64,000 nucleotides of DNA from Microbacterium sp. (GTDB taxonomy: Bacteria; Actinomycetota; Actinomycetes; Actinomycetales; Microbacteriaceae): contig JAEKKN010000021.1 of NCBI GenBank assembly GCA_019510305.1, forward strand, positions 155,817 to 219,816. Reading direction: 5' to 3'. The position numbers and the translations under genes are program-made. Below, piece by piece: positions 16,180 to 24,496 of the stretch; within the stretch, counting starts at the first letter, position 1; every line of letters starts with the position of its first letter. The notes under the pieces are model-generated. The model was given only the letters and a program-made list of their open reading frames with translations. It was not told where the DNA came from and searched no databases.

Positions 16180-17961
16180 TCAGGCCTCGGCGCCCTCCGG
16201 CACGAAGTCGACTCCGGCCTCCTTGCGCTGCGCGTCGCTGATCGGCGCAGGTGCGGAGGTGAGCGGGTCGAAGCCGCCACCCGACTTCGGGAAGGCGATC
16301 ACGTCGCGGATCGATTCGCTCTTCGACAGGTGCTGCAGCACGCGGTCCATGCCCAGCGCGATGCCGCCGTGCGGCGGGGCGCCGAACTTGAACGCGTCGA
16401 GCAGGAAGCCGAACTGCTCCTGCGCGACCTCGTCGCTGATGCCCATGACCTCGAAGACGCGCTTCTGCACGTCTTCGCGGTGGATGCGGATCGAGCCGCC
16501 GCCGAGCTCCGAGCCGTTGCACACGATGTCGTACGCGTAGGCGAGCGCAGACCCGGGGTCGGTGTCGAAGGTGTCCTGGAACTCGGGCTTCGGGCCGGTG
16601 AAGGCGTGGTGCACGGCCGTCCAGGCGCCGGCGCCCACGGCGACGTCGCCGGATGCCACGGCATCCGCTGCGGGCTCGAACATCGGTGCGTCGACCACCC
16701 AGGTGAACGCGAATTCATCGGGGTTCAGGTAGCCGAGGCGGCGGCCGATCTCGACGCGCGCGGCGCCGAGGAGTGCACGCGACTCCTTGGTCGAGCCGGC
16801 GGCGAAGAACACGCAGTCGCCGGGTTCGGCGCCGACGAACGCGGCGAGGCCTGCCTGCTCGGCCTCGGAGAGGTTCTTCGCAGCGGGGCCCCCGAGGGAT
16901 CCGTCTTCGTTGAAGAGCACGTAGGCGAGGCCGCGGGCGCCACGCTGCTTGGCCCAGTCCTGCCAGGCGTCGAGCGTCTTGCGCGGCTGCGAGGCCCCAC
17001 CGGGCATCCGCACCGCACCGACGTACTCGGCCTGGAACACGCGGAACGGCGTCTCCTTGAAGTACTCGGTCGCTTCGACGAGTTCGAGTCCGAAGCGCAG
17101 GTCGGGCTTGTCCGAGCCGTACTTCGCCATGGCCTCGGCATAGGTCATTCGCGGCAGCGGCGTCTGCACCTCGACGCCGATCGTCTTCCACATCGCGACG
17201 ACGAGCGACTCCATCAGAACGATGACGTCTTCCTGGTCGACGAAGCTCATCTCGATGTCGAGCTGGGTGAACTCCGGCTGGCGGTCGGCCCGGAAGTCCT
17301 CATCGCGGTAGCAGCGCGCGATCTGGAAGTACTTCTCGACGCCGCCGACCATGAGCAGCTGCTTGAACAGCTGAGGCGATTGCGGCAGGGCGTACCAGCT
17401 GCCGGGGTGCAGGCGAGCGGGCACGACGAAGTCACGGGCGCCCTCCGGGGTGGAGCGGGTGAGCGTCGGCGTCTCGACCTCGGTGAAGTCCTCGGCGTGC
17501 AGCACGTCTCGCACAGCCTTGTAGACGTTCGAGCGCAGGCGAAGAGCGGATGCCGTCGCCGGGCGGCGCAGGTCGAGGTAACGGTACTTCAGCCGCGCCT
17601 CCTCGCCCACGTTCTCGGTGTCGGCGAGCGCCGTGGAGACCTGGAAGGGCAGCGGCGCGGATTCGTTCAACACCACGACGTCGCTCGCGATGAGCTCGAT
17701 CTCGCCGGTCGGCAGGTTGGGGTTCTCGTTGCCGTCGGGGCGACGGGACACCTCGCCGGTGACTTTGAGGACGAACTCGTTGCGCAGCGGGTGGGCCACC
17801 TCTTCGTCGCGGATGACGACCTGGGCGATGCCCGATGCATCCCGCAGATCGATGAACGCGACTCCTCCGTGATCACGACGACGATCGACCCAGCCCGTGA
17901 GGGTGACGGTCTGACCGATGTTCTCTGCTCGCAGGGAGCCTGCGGAGTGAGTGCGAAGCAC
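16180..17961 (-). CDS. aspS: Aspartyl-tRNA synthetase
   Basis: A 593-residue class IIb synthetase of the bacterial type; it charges tRNA-Asp. The N-terminal OB-fold anticodon domain covers about 1-110 ([20 protein letters not shown]). Motif 2 is [18 protein letters not shown], and motif 3 is [17 protein letters not shown] bacterial GAD insertion lies between them ([28 protein letters not shown]). It starts with GTG after AGGAGGA. Homologues in organisms lacking AsnRS are non-discriminating; the sequence alone does not settle that here. TAGACT on the minus strand at 18006-18001 is its probable -10 box. Confidence 0.98.
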   Translation of the reverse strand: MLRTHSAGSLRAENIGQTVTLTGWVDRRRDHGGVAFIDLRDASGIAQVVIRDEEVAHPLRNEFVLKVTGEVSRRPDGNENPNLPTGEIELIASDVVVLNESAPLPFQVSTALADTENVGEEARLKYRYLDLRRPATASALRLRSNVYKAVRDVLHAEDFTEVETPTLTRSTPEGARDFVVPARLHPGSWYALPQSPQLFKQLLMVGGVEKYFQIARCYRDEDFRADRQPEFTQLDIEMSFVDQEDVIVLMESLVVAMWKTIGVEVQTPLPRMTYAEAMAKYGSDKPDLRFGLELVEATEYFKETPFRVFQAEYVGAVRMPGGASQPRKTLDAWQDWAKQRGARGLAYVLFNEDGSLGGPAAKNLSEAEQAGLAAFVGAEPGDCVFFAAGSTKESRALLGAARVEIGRRLGYLNPDEFAFTWVVDAPMFEPAADAVASGDVAVGAGAWTAVHHAFTGPKPEFQDTFDTDPGSALAYAYDIVCNGSELGGGSIRIHREDVQKRVFEVMGISDEVAQEQFGFLLDAFKFGAPPHGGIALGMDRVLQHLSKSESIRDVIAFPKSGGGFDPLTSAPAPISDAQRKEAGVDFVPEGAEA

Positions 17962-18000
17962 GGAGGATTCCTCCTGATCTGGGAAATGGTGAACCCGGCA

Positions 18001-18028
18001 AGTCTACCGGGGACGCTTTCAGTAGACT
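18001..18028. promoter_or_regulatory. Face-to-face -10 boxes between aspS and the phosphatase unit
   Basis: AGTCTAC at 18001-18007 and GTAGACT at 18022-18028 form an inverted pair. Read outward, each gives a TAGACT -10 box: the left one drives aspS on the minus strand and the right one drives the phosphatase unit on the plus strand. The two promoters therefore overlap. Confidence 0.6.
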
Positions 18029-18066
18029 CGCCAGCGCTGGCCCCGTTCCTCTCATGAAAGGCCGTC

Positions 18067-18159
18067 ATGCGTCTCGCCTCTGATGTCTTCTGCGACGGCG
18101 ATCTCTTCGCTGCAGCGACCCGCATCGTCCCGCTCGCCGCAGGGCGTCGACGGGCATGA
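18067..18159 (+). CDS. Possible 30-residue upstream peptide coupled to the phosphatase gene
   Basis: This short frame encodes a peptide beginning MRLASDVFCDGDLFAAATRI and ending in GRRRA. GAAAGG lies six bases before its ATG, a better ribosome binding site than anything in front of the next gene, and its TGA overlaps the ATG of the phosphatase (ATGA). It may be a leader peptide that couples translation, or a chance frame. I recognise no family. Confidence 0.4.
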   Translation: MRLASDVFCDGDLFAAATRIVPLAAGRRRA

Positions 18160-18779
18160 CGGCGTCGCGACTGCATCTGGTCAGGCACGGCGAGGTGCAC
18201 AATCCCGGACGCGTGCTGTACGGGAGGCTGCCCGGGTACGGCCTGAGCGAGGCAGGACGGCGGATGACGTGGGCCGCCGCCGAGCACGTGCGCGACTTCG
18301 ATCGACCGGTGACGTCGCTGATCGCCTCGCCTCTGCAGCGCACTCAGGAGTCGGCCGAGCCGTTCACCGAGATCTTCGGCCTCACGCCCGTGCTCGATGA
18401 GCGCGTGATCGAGCCGGCCAACGTGTTCGAGGGCACGCGGATGCGCCGCTCGCTGATGGACCCCAGGAACTGGTGGCACCTTCGGCGCCCCTCGGTGCCG
18501 AGCTGGGGTGAGCCGTACTCATCCATCGCAGAGCGGATGCTGTCTGCGATGGATGAGGCCTGGCACGCGGCCCCGGACGGCGACGTGGTCGTCGTGTCGC
18601 ACCAGGCGCCGATCTGGATCACGCATCTCCGGGTCGCGGGTCTCCCGCTTCGGCACGACCCGCGCACGCGGCGCTGCGCGCTGTCGAGCGTGACCTCGTT
18701 CGAGCGCGTCGGCGATGTGTGGCGCGAGGTCGACTATGCGGAGCCCGCCGCCGGTGGAATCGACCTCGGCGCGGTCTGA
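18156..18779 (+). CDS. Histidine phosphatase (phosphoglycerate mutase-like) family protein
   Basis: A 207-residue histidine phosphatase. The catalytic motif LVRHGEV is at about 8-14; ASPLQRTQESAEPF carries the second arginine, and VVVVSHQAPIW carries the second histidine. The substrate is unknown (sugar or inositol phosphate or phosphoprotein are all possible). It overlaps an upstream 30-residue frame and is convergent with the oxidoreductase. In related actinobacteria a histidine phosphatase commonly leads into the tlpA-ccdA-resB-ccsB genes found from 20208; here two divergent genes separate them. Confidence 0.92.
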   Translation: MTASRLHLVRHGEVHNPGRVLYGRLPGYGLSEAGRRMTWAAAEHVRDFDRPVTSLIASPLQRTQESAEPFTEIFGLTPVLDERVIEPANVFEGTRMRRSLMDPRNWWHLRRPSVPSWGEPYSSIAERMLSAMDEAWHAAPDGDVVVVSHQAPIWITHLRVAGLPLRHDPRTRRCALSSVTSFERVGDVWREVDYAEPAAGGIDLGAV

Positions 18780-18795
18780 CCCCGTCGTTCGACGC

Positions 18796-19698
18796 TCACT
18801 GACCGGCGCTCAGCGCCTTGACGATGCCGATCGCGGCCAGCTGACCCGCCGCAGCCGCGAGCAGCACCGACGCCATCGCCCCAGGGAGAGCCGCGCGGTG
18901 GGCGAGGTCACCCGCCGCCGAGACGCCGGGCACGGAGGTGGCGCCGAAGTCGTCGATCTCGATCGCGCCCGAGGGCAGCATGGCCAGACCCAATTGCTCG
19001 GCGAACGGGGCGCGCTGGCGCATCTCGACCGAGGCGACGAAGACTCCGGCGACCGACGTCGAGGTGCCGCCCGCCGTCACGATCACGTCGGCGCCGTCGC
19101 GTTCGACCCCGTCTACAGGCACGGCGCTCACGCGGGCTCCGCGCTCCTCCAGCATCCGCCGTTCTTCTTTCGAGAAGTCACCGCCGACGGGGAACACCGA
19201 GATGGCTCCGACGAAGCGCCCGAGCAGACTGATCAGGTGCTCGGCGCGGGCCGCGGAGCCCAGGATCGCGATGGGCCTGCCTGCGTGTTCGTGGCCGTCG
19301 CAGAACGGGCAGCTGAAGGCGTGCGTCCCCCAGAGCGCGGCCAGTCCCGGTACCTCCGGCAGATCGTCGGCGACGCCTGTCGCCAGGACGATCCGGCGGG
19401 CGGACACCTCGGTCTCGCCGACGAGTCGCACCGTGAAGTCGCCCTGACGGCCCGAGATGTGCGAGGCGCCCACGTCGCGGATCTCCACGTCGGGGTACTC
19501 GGCGAGCTGCCCTCGGGCGGTGGCGCGGAACTCCGAGGGAGGGGTGCCGTCATTGGCCACGACGTTGTGCATGTGCAGCACGGTGCCGTTGCGGTACTCG
19601 CCGGATTCCAGGAGCAGGGTCGAACGGTGCATCCGTCCGAGCGTCAACGCCGCCTGCAGGCCGGCAGGGCCGGCGCCGATCACGATCACGTCGTACAT
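18796..19698 (-). CDS. FAD/NAD(P)-dependent oxidoreductase, thioredoxin reductase-like
   Basis: A 300-residue flavoprotein of the thioredoxin-reductase class. The FAD dinucleotide fold GAGPAG is at 8-13, a CPFC motif (CPFCDGHEHAG) is at 130-133, the NADPH fold is AILGSAARAEHL with a degenerate glycine pattern, and the FAD end motif VSAAGDLAH is near 260. Small actinobacterial homologues are called thioredoxin reductase-like or are fused to other domains; thioredoxin is not an assured substrate. It is divergent from a MerR gene, and its likely promoter carries the MerR-type long spacer, so it is probably induced through that regulator. Confidence 0.9.
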   Translation of the reverse strand: MYDVIVIGAGPAGLQAALTLGRMHRSTLLLESGEYRNGTVLHMHNVVANDGTPPSEFRATARGQLAEYPDVEIRDVGASHISGRQGDFTVRLVGETEVSARRIVLATGVADDLPEVPGLAALWGTHAFSCPFCDGHEHAGRPIAILGSAARAEHLISLLGRFVGAISVFPVGGDFSKEERRMLEERGARVSAVPVDGVERDGADVIVTAGGTSTSVAGVFVASVEMRQRAPFAEQLGLAMLPSGAIEIDDFGATSVPGVSAAGDLAHRAALPGAMASVLLAAAAGQLAAIGIVKALSAGQ

Positions 19699-19735
19699 GA
19701 GTGGGTCCTCTCGTCTTGCTTTCGAGCTCAGTCTG

Positions 19736-19760
19736 TGACTTCATGTCAACATGAAGTCAA
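19736..19760. promoter_or_regulatory. MerR operator in a 19-bp-spacer promoter of the oxidoreductase gene
   Basis: TGACTTCATGT-CA-ACATGAAGTCA (19736-19759) is a perfect 11-bp inverted repeat. On the minus strand TTGACT (19760-19755) and CAGACT (19735-19730) flank a 19-base spacer holding most of the repeat, the geometry typical of promoters that MerR proteins activate by untwisting DNA. The regulator's own ATG at 19751 lies inside the repeat, so binding should also affect its own expression. Confidence 0.8.
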
Positions 19761-20155
19761 GTGCTGAGCATCCGTGGTCCGTCGGCGACGTGGCCGCTCG
19801 CTTCGATCTGCCGACCAACGTGCTCCGGCACTGGGAGACGGTGGGCCTGCTACGGCCGGAGCGGGATGCCGCCGGCCGGCGCCGCTACGGCGAGGATGAC
19901 GTCGTGCGCATCGCCGTGATCCAGCGCAGCAAGGCCGCAGGGATGAGCCTCGAGCAGATCGGGGTGCTGCTGGACGACGGCAGTGCGGGTCGCCACCAGG
20001 TGCTGCAGGCGCATCTCGACGACCTCGATCGGCGCATGGACGAGATGCGTCGCTCGAAGGCGATGACCGAGCACGCGATGCAGTGCAGCGCCCACGACAT
20101 CGCCATGTGCCCCAAGTTCCGGCAGGGCGTCGCGGACATCCTCGCGCGCTTCTGA
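19751..20155 (+). CDS. MerR-family transcriptional regulator
   Basis: A 134-residue MerR regulator. The N-terminal winged helix is WSVGDVAARFDLPTNVLRHWETVGLLRPERDAAGRRRYGEDDV, followed by a dimerisation helix to about 105. The C-terminal sensor part is short and contains C112 and C120 (MQCSAHDIAMCPKF), which could sense redox state or a metal or react with electrophiles. The start codon lies within its own operator. It is divergent from the flavin oxidoreductase, its most likely target. Confidence 0.93.
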   Translation: MKSSAEHPWSVGDVAARFDLPTNVLRHWETVGLLRPERDAAGRRRYGEDDVVRIAVIQRSKAAGMSLEQIGVLLDDGSAGRHQVLQAHLDDLDRRMDEMRRSKAMTEHAMQCSAHDIAMCPKFRQGVADILARF

Positions 20156-20194
20156 CGCCTGCCTGCATCCGGCCCACGCATAGGAACCCCTGCG

Positions 20195-20200
20195 TACACT
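20195..20200 (+). promoter_or_regulatory. -10 box of the cytochrome c biogenesis operon
   Basis: TACACT ends seven bases before the GTG at 20208, so the transcript probably begins at the start codon. There is no ribosome binding site before this GTG. Confidence 0.6.
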
Positions 20201-20207
20201 GGGATTC

Positions 20208-20858
20208 GTGCCTGTCGCGCCTGTGAACACCCCGATGCGCAGCGGCCGCCGCTCCCGCATCCGCTTCGTCCGTGGTGCGGTCGGAGCCGCGCTCGCCGCG
20301 CTCCTCGTCGTCGGTCTGAGCGCGTGCGCTCCCGATCCGGTGAGCGATTCCTTCCTCAGCGGAGACAACAACGGCTATGTCGCAGCGGACGGCGCGATCG
20401 TCGAGATCCCCGTCGCAGACCGAGGCGAACCGGTCGATTTCGGAGGCGTCACCGAGAACGGCGAGAAGTTCTCCAGCGCCGACATCGCGGGCCAGGTCAC
20501 GGTCGTCAACTTCTGGTACGCGGGCTGCGCGCCCTGCCGGGTCGAGGCGGACTTCCTCGAGACCGTCTGGCAGAAGTTCGACGGCGAAGGCGTCTCTTTC
20601 ATCGGCGTCAACACACGTGATCAGGCCGACACGGCCAAGGCCTTCTCGGAGGAGTACAGCATCACGTACCCGAGCCTGATCGACGTCGACACCGCCGAGG
20701 CGAAGCTCGCCTTCGCCGAGGCCGTGCCGATCCAGGCCACCCCGACGACGCTCGTGCTCGACAAGCAGGGCCGCGTCGCGGCCCGCATCATCGGCCCGAT
20801 CGACAGCCCCTCCATCCTCTCCACGCTCGTCAAGGACGCACTCGCGGAGAAGTCGTGA
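20208..20858 (+). CDS. TlpA/ResA-type thiol-disulfide lipoprotein for cytochrome c assembly
   Basis: A 216-residue extracytoplasmic thioredoxin-fold protein. A basic N-terminus and hydrophobic segment end in LVVGLSAC, with the lipidation cysteine near 40. The redox motif CAPC is at 107-110 (FWYAGCAPCRVE), and the cis-proline loop is QATPTTLVLD. In System II cytochrome c maturation it keeps apocytochrome CXXCH thiols reduced, receiving electrons from CcdA, the next gene. Its stop overlaps the ccdA GTG. The start is a probable leaderless GTG. Confidence 0.93.
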   Translation: MPVAPVNTPMRSGRRSRIRFVRGAVGAALAALLVVGLSACAPDPVSDSFLSGDNNGYVAADGAIVEIPVADRGEPVDFGGVTENGEKFSSADIAGQVTVVNFWYAGCAPCRVEADFLETVWQKFDGEGVSFIGVNTRDQADTAKAFSEEYSITYPSLIDVDTAEAKLAFAEAVPIQATPTTLVLDKQGRVAARIIGPIDSPSILSTLVKDALAEKS

Positions 20859-21643
20859 ACCCCGACGCCATCATCGGCTCGGGTGCACTGTGGATCGCGG
20901 TCCCGGTCGCGATGCTCGCCGGACTCCTGTCGTTCCTGTCGCCGTGCGTTCTGCCGCTCGTGCCGGGGTACCTCGGATTCCTCGGCGGGGCCGTGGCGGG
21001 CGGAGGCGTTTCGTCTCGCTCCGCCCCTTCTACAGGCTCAGGGACCCAGGCAGGTGCGACTCCCGTCCGCCGCCAGCTCGTGATCGGCGTGCTGCTGTTC
21101 ATCCTGGGCTTCAGCGTCGTCTTCATCGGCATCACCGCGCTCAGCGGCACGGTCGGCGTCTTCCTGCTGCGCTGGGGCGACCTGATCACGCGCGTCCTCG
21201 GCGCGGTGATCATCCTGATGGGACTCGTCTTCCTCGGATTCTTCGGCTTCGCGCAGCGCGAGCTGCGCTTCCACGTCGACTCCAAGGCGGGGATGATCGG
21301 CGCCCCGCTGCTGGGGATCGCACTCGGCATCGGCTGGGCGCCCTGCATGGGGCCGACTCTCAGCGCGATCGTCGCGCTCTCGTTCAACTCGGGCGACCCG
21401 GTCCGAGCGAGCTTCCTGGGTCTCGCGTACTCGCTGGGTCTCGGCATCCCGTTCCTGCTCGTCGCCCTCGGCTTCGGCTGGGCGACCAGGACCGTCGGGT
21501 TCCTCCGACGCCACATCCGCATCGTGAACATCATCGGCGGCGCCCTGCTCATCGTGCTCGGCGTCCTGATGGTGTCCGGGCTGTGGACCGACATCATGTC
21601 GCGACTGACGGCGGTGATGGGCAGTGTCATCCTCCCGCTCTGA
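20855..21643 (+). CDS. ccdA: CcdA-type thiol-disulfide membrane transporter
   Basis: A 262-residue, six-helix membrane protein that passes electrons from cytoplasmic thioredoxin to the exported TlpA-like protein. The two redox cysteines are C31 (LSFLSPCVLPLVPGY) and C164 (GIGWAPCMGPTLS). Between helices 1 and 2 there is an insertion, residues about 51-65 (GVSSRSAPSTGSGTQ), encoded entirely by dispersed repeats (family A half-copy then family B). It starts with GTG overlapping the previous stop. The insertion sits in a predicted loop and need not harm function. Confidence 0.94.
   Translation: MNPDAIIGSGALWIAVPVAMLAGLLSFLSPCVLPLVPGYLGFLGGAVAGGGVSSRSAPSTGSGTQAGATPVRRQLVIGVLLFILGFSVVFIGITALSGTVGVFLLRWGDLITRVLGAVIILMGLVFLGFFGFAQRELRFHVDSKAGMIGAPLLGIALGIGWAPCMGPTLSAIVALSFNSGDPVRASFLGLAYSLGLGIPFLLVALGFGWATRTVGFLRRHIRIVNIIGGALLIVLGVLMVSGLWTDIMSRLTAVMGSVILPL
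21006..21025 (-). repeat. Dispersed repeat family A half-copy inside ccdA
   Basis: GCGTTTCGTCTCGCTCCGCC is the right-hand part of the family A repeat in reverse orientation. It encodes VSSRSA in the loop after the first membrane helix of CcdA and abuts a family B repeat. Confidence 0.8.
21026..21050 (+). repeat. Dispersed repeat family B copy inside ccdA
   Basis: CCTTCTACAGGCTCAGGGAC followed by CCAGG. It encodes PSTGSGTQ. The same repeat recurs inside resB (22110), metH (35329) and the MMPL gene (29005). Confidence 0.85.
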
Positions 21644-21674
21644 CCTCACCGACCAGAACGACCAGAAGGACTCC

Positions 21675-23462
21675 GTGGAAACCGACCCTCTGCGCCCGTC
21701 GGATCACATCGACGGCGACGACACGATCACCCAGCCGAGGCTCGGTTTCGTCGGCTGGCTGCGGTGGGGATGGCGTCAGCTCACCTCGATGCGCACGGCA
21801 CTCATCTTGCTGCTGGTGCTCGCGATCGCCGCGATCCCCGGCTCGATCTTCCCGCAGCGCATGGCGGATCCGAACGGCGTCACGCAGTGGCAGCGCGACA
21901 ATCCCGATCTCTTCCCGGTGCTCGACGCGCTGAAGATGTTCGACGTGTACCTGTCGCCGTGGTTCTCGGCGATCTACCTGCTGCTGTTCACCTCGCTCGT
22001 CGGCTGCGTGATCCCGCGCATCAAGCATCATGCGAAGGCGCTGCAGGCCCGGCCGCCCCGCACTCCGGCCCGGCTGAAGAGGCTGGCCGACTTCCGCGAC
22101 GTGGAGCGCGCTTCGACGGGCTCAGCGACCCAGGGGGCGGATGCCGCGGCCGACGCCGCTGCGACGATCGACATCGCGCAGAAGCAGCTGAAGGCGCTCG
22201 GCTACCGCGTGGAGCGCTACGACGACAAACGCGCGTTCTCGGTATCGGCCGAGCGCGGGTACTGGCGCGAGACCGGCAACCTCATCTTCCACATCGCCCT
22301 GGTCGGCGTGCTGATCACGGTCGGCGTGGGCGGCGGCTTCGCCTACACCGGCCAGCGCGTGCTCGTCGAGGGGGAGACGTTCGCGAACACGCTGCTCGAC
22401 TACGACTCGATGAATCGAGGGCGCTTCGTCGGCGACGGCGCGCTGACGCCCTACTCGATGCGACTCGATACCTTCGATGTGACGTACCAGCCGTACGGTG
22501 AGCCCGGTTCGGGTCAGGCCGGCGACTTCTCGGCGAACATGACGGTCAAGGAAGACGGGCACAAGCGCACAGGCTCGGTGAAGGTCAACCATCCGCTGGA
22601 GGTGGGCGGGGACCGGGTATATCTGCTCGGCAACGGCTACGCGCCCACCATCACGGTCCGCGACGCCGAGGGGAAGGTCGTCTTCACGAACAGCGTGCCG
22701 TTCCTCCCGCAGGACAACAACCTGTTCTCCGTGGGCATCGTCAAGGTGACCGATGGGATGCCGGAGCAGCTCGGAATCCGCGGGCTGTTCTATCCGACGG
22801 CGGCGGCGGGCAAGGACGGCGCGATCGCCTCCGCCTACGGCGACCTGTTCAACCCCACGCTCACGCTCGACGTGTTCGAGGGCGATCTGGGCATCGACGA
22901 CGGCACGCCGCGATCGGTCTACGTGCTCGACACCACGGATCTCACCCAGCTCACCGGTCGAGCGATCGGGGAGGAGTCGATCGAGCTCACCCCCGGCAAG
23001 ACCGCCGATCTGCCGAACGGCCTCGGCACCGTGACCTTCGAAGACGAGTCTCCCGCCGGAGCGACCGACCTCACCCAGTCGGTGAAGAGGTTCGCGTCGT
23101 TGCAGATCCATCACGACTCGTCGTCGGTGTGGGTGCTCGTCTTCGCGCTCCTCGCGCTCGGAGGTCTGATGCTCGCCCTGTTCGTGCCGCGCCGGCGCGT
23201 GTGGGTCAAGGCTGTCGCTGCCGGCGATGGCGTGGCCCTCGAGTACGCCGCCCTCGCCCGGGGCGAGGATCCGACGCTCGCGGCGGCGGTCGACGACCTC
23301 GTCGCCGGCCACGCCCGACTGCTCGACGCCGCCGGCGTCACGTCGGCCGTGCCCCGATCGTCGAGCGAGGACGGCGACGCCGACCGAGACGAAGCGCCCG
23401 ATTCCGCAGCATCTGCCGAAGAACTCGAGCCCCCGGCATCCGACACCCCGAAAGTAGACTGA
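21675..23462 (+). CDS. resB: Cytochrome c biogenesis protein ResB
   Basis: A System II heme-handling protein, 595 residues from the GTG at 21675, which follows AGAAGGA. A GTG at 21624, overlapping ccdA, would add 17 residues. Helices are near 25-50, 90-110, 200-225 and 480-500 with a large extracytoplasmic domain between. Family motifs include SMRTALILLLVLAIAAIPGS near the N-terminus and FHIALVGVLITVGVGG. A family B repeat at residues about 145-153 encodes ASTGSATQ, followed by an alanine-rich run. The C-terminal 70 residues are an acidic tail. It works with CcsB to attach heme to apocytochrome c. Confidence 0.93.
   Translation: METDPLRPSDHIDGDDTITQPRLGFVGWLRWGWRQLTSMRTALILLLVLAIAAIPGSIFPQRMADPNGVTQWQRDNPDLFPVLDALKMFDVYLSPWFSAIYLLLFTSLVGCVIPRIKHHAKALQARPPRTPARLKRLADFRDVERASTGSATQGADAAADAAATIDIAQKQLKALGYRVERYDDKRAFSVSAERGYWRETGNLIFHIALVGVLITVGVGGGFAYTGQRVLVEGETFANTLLDYDSMNRGRFVGDGALTPYSMRLDTFDVTYQPYGEPGSGQAGDFSANMTVKEDGHKRTGSVKVNHPLEVGGDRVYLLGNGYAPTITVRDAEGKVVFTNSVPFLPQDNNLFSVGIVKVTDGMPEQLGIRGLFYPTAAAGKDGAIASAYGDLFNPTLTLDVFEGDLGIDDGTPRSVYVLDTTDLTQLTGRAIGEESIELTPGKTADLPNGLGTVTFEDESPAGATDLTQSVKRFASLQIHHDSSSVWVLVFALLALGGLMLALFVPRRRVWVKAVAAGDGVALEYAALARGEDPTLAAAVDDLVAGHARLLDAAGVTSAVPRSSSEDGDADRDEAPDSAASAEELEPPASDTPKVD
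22110..22135 (+). repeat. Dispersed repeat family B copy inside resB
   Basis: GCTTCGACGGGCTCAGCGAC followed by CCAGGG. It encodes ASTGSATQ in the same reading frame as the copies in ccdA and metH, in a predicted cytoplasmic segment between the second and third helices. Confidence 0.85.
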
Positions 23463-23466
23463 CAGC
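23455..23466 (+). promoter_or_regulatory. Internal -10 box at the end of resB
   Basis: TAGACT at 23455-23460 overlaps the resB stop region and ends six bases before the ccsB ATG. It could give ccsB a leaderless transcript independent of the upstream operon promoter. Confidence 0.5.
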
Positions 23467-24447
23467 ATGTTCGATCTCTCCGTGATCTCGCCGGTCCTGC
23501 TGTGGACCGCGATCGCGATCTACGCGGCGTCGTTCGTGGCCTACGCCTTCGACCTCGCCCGCCGCTCGCAGGCGACCGCGGATGCGCAGACGGTTCGCGA
23601 GCGCGAACTGGTCGGCGCCGGCGCTCGCAGCGGCTCCGGCGCGGTCACGCCTACCGGAGCCCCCGTCGATCCGGCACCGCAGCGGTTCGTGATGGCGCGC
23701 ATCGGCACCTCGCTGATGGTCCTGGCGTGGGTGTTCCACCTCGCCGCGGTCGTCACCCGCAGCATCGCCGCCGGCCGTGTGCCCTGGGCCAACCTGTACG
23801 AGTTCGCGATGATCGGCACGCTGCTGATCGTGCTCGTCTACCTCATCGTCCTCACCCGCATCGACCTGCGTTACCTCGGCACCTTCATCACCGGACTCGT
23901 GGTGATCCTGCTCGGACTCGCGGCGACGAACTTCTACGTCGCCGTCACCCCGCTGATGGATCCCCTGAAGAGCATCTGGCTGATCATCCACGTGTTCGTC
24001 GCTTCGCTCGGAACGGCCTTCTTCGCCATGGCGTTCGCGCTGTCGGCGCTGCAGCTCATGCAGTCACGACGAGAGCGTCTGGTTCGCGAAGGCGCGGCGA
24101 AGACGGGTCCCGGATTCCTGCGCACGCTTCCCCTGTCCGACCGCCTCGAGAGCCTCGCGTATCGCTTCTCGATCATCGGGTTCATCCTGTGGACCTTCAC
24201 GCTCATCGCCGGAGCGATCTGGGCGCAGGACGCCTGGGGTCGCTACTGGGGCTTCGACGTCAAGGAGACCTGGACCTTCGTGATCTGGGTCATCTACGCC
24301 GGCTACATCCACGCGCGTGCGACGCGCGGCTGGCGCGGCAATCCCTCGGCCTGGCTGTCGATCGTCGGCTTCGCCGCCGTGATGTTCAACTTCACGATCG
24401 TGAACGTCTTCTTCAAGGGCCTGCACGCGTACTCCGGCCTGAGCTGA
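23467..24447 (+). CDS. ccsB: Cytochrome c biogenesis protein CcsB/ResC
   Basis: A 326-residue membrane protein with about eight helices, partner of ResB in heme export and ligation. The tryptophan-rich heme-binding region is near 250: GAIWAQDAWGRYWGFDVKETWTFVIW. The usual WGxYWxWDPKE reads WGRYWGFDVKE, with Phe and Val at two normally conserved places. Further family motifs are WANLYEFAMIGT and the histidine-containing segment WLIIHVFVASLGTAFF. It is last in the tlpA-ccdA-resB-ccsB order, although a TAGACT box six bases before its ATG may give it its own transcript. Confidence 0.94.
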   Translation: MFDLSVISPVLLWTAIAIYAASFVAYAFDLARRSQATADAQTVRERELVGAGARSGSGAVTPTGAPVDPAPQRFVMARIGTSLMVLAWVFHLAAVVTRSIAAGRVPWANLYEFAMIGTLLIVLVYLIVLTRIDLRYLGTFITGLVVILLGLAATNFYVAVTPLMDPLKSIWLIIHVFVASLGTAFFAMAFALSALQLMQSRRERLVREGAAKTGPGFLRTLPLSDRLESLAYRFSIIGFILWTFTLIAGAIWAQDAWGRYWGFDVKETWTFVIWVIYAGYIHARATRGWRGNPSAWLSIVGFAAVMFNFTIVNVFFKGLHAYSGLS

Positions 24448-24496
24448 GCCCTCGGCGGGCTGTCATGACGCCCGTCGGCCGCGGTGCGTCCGCGGG

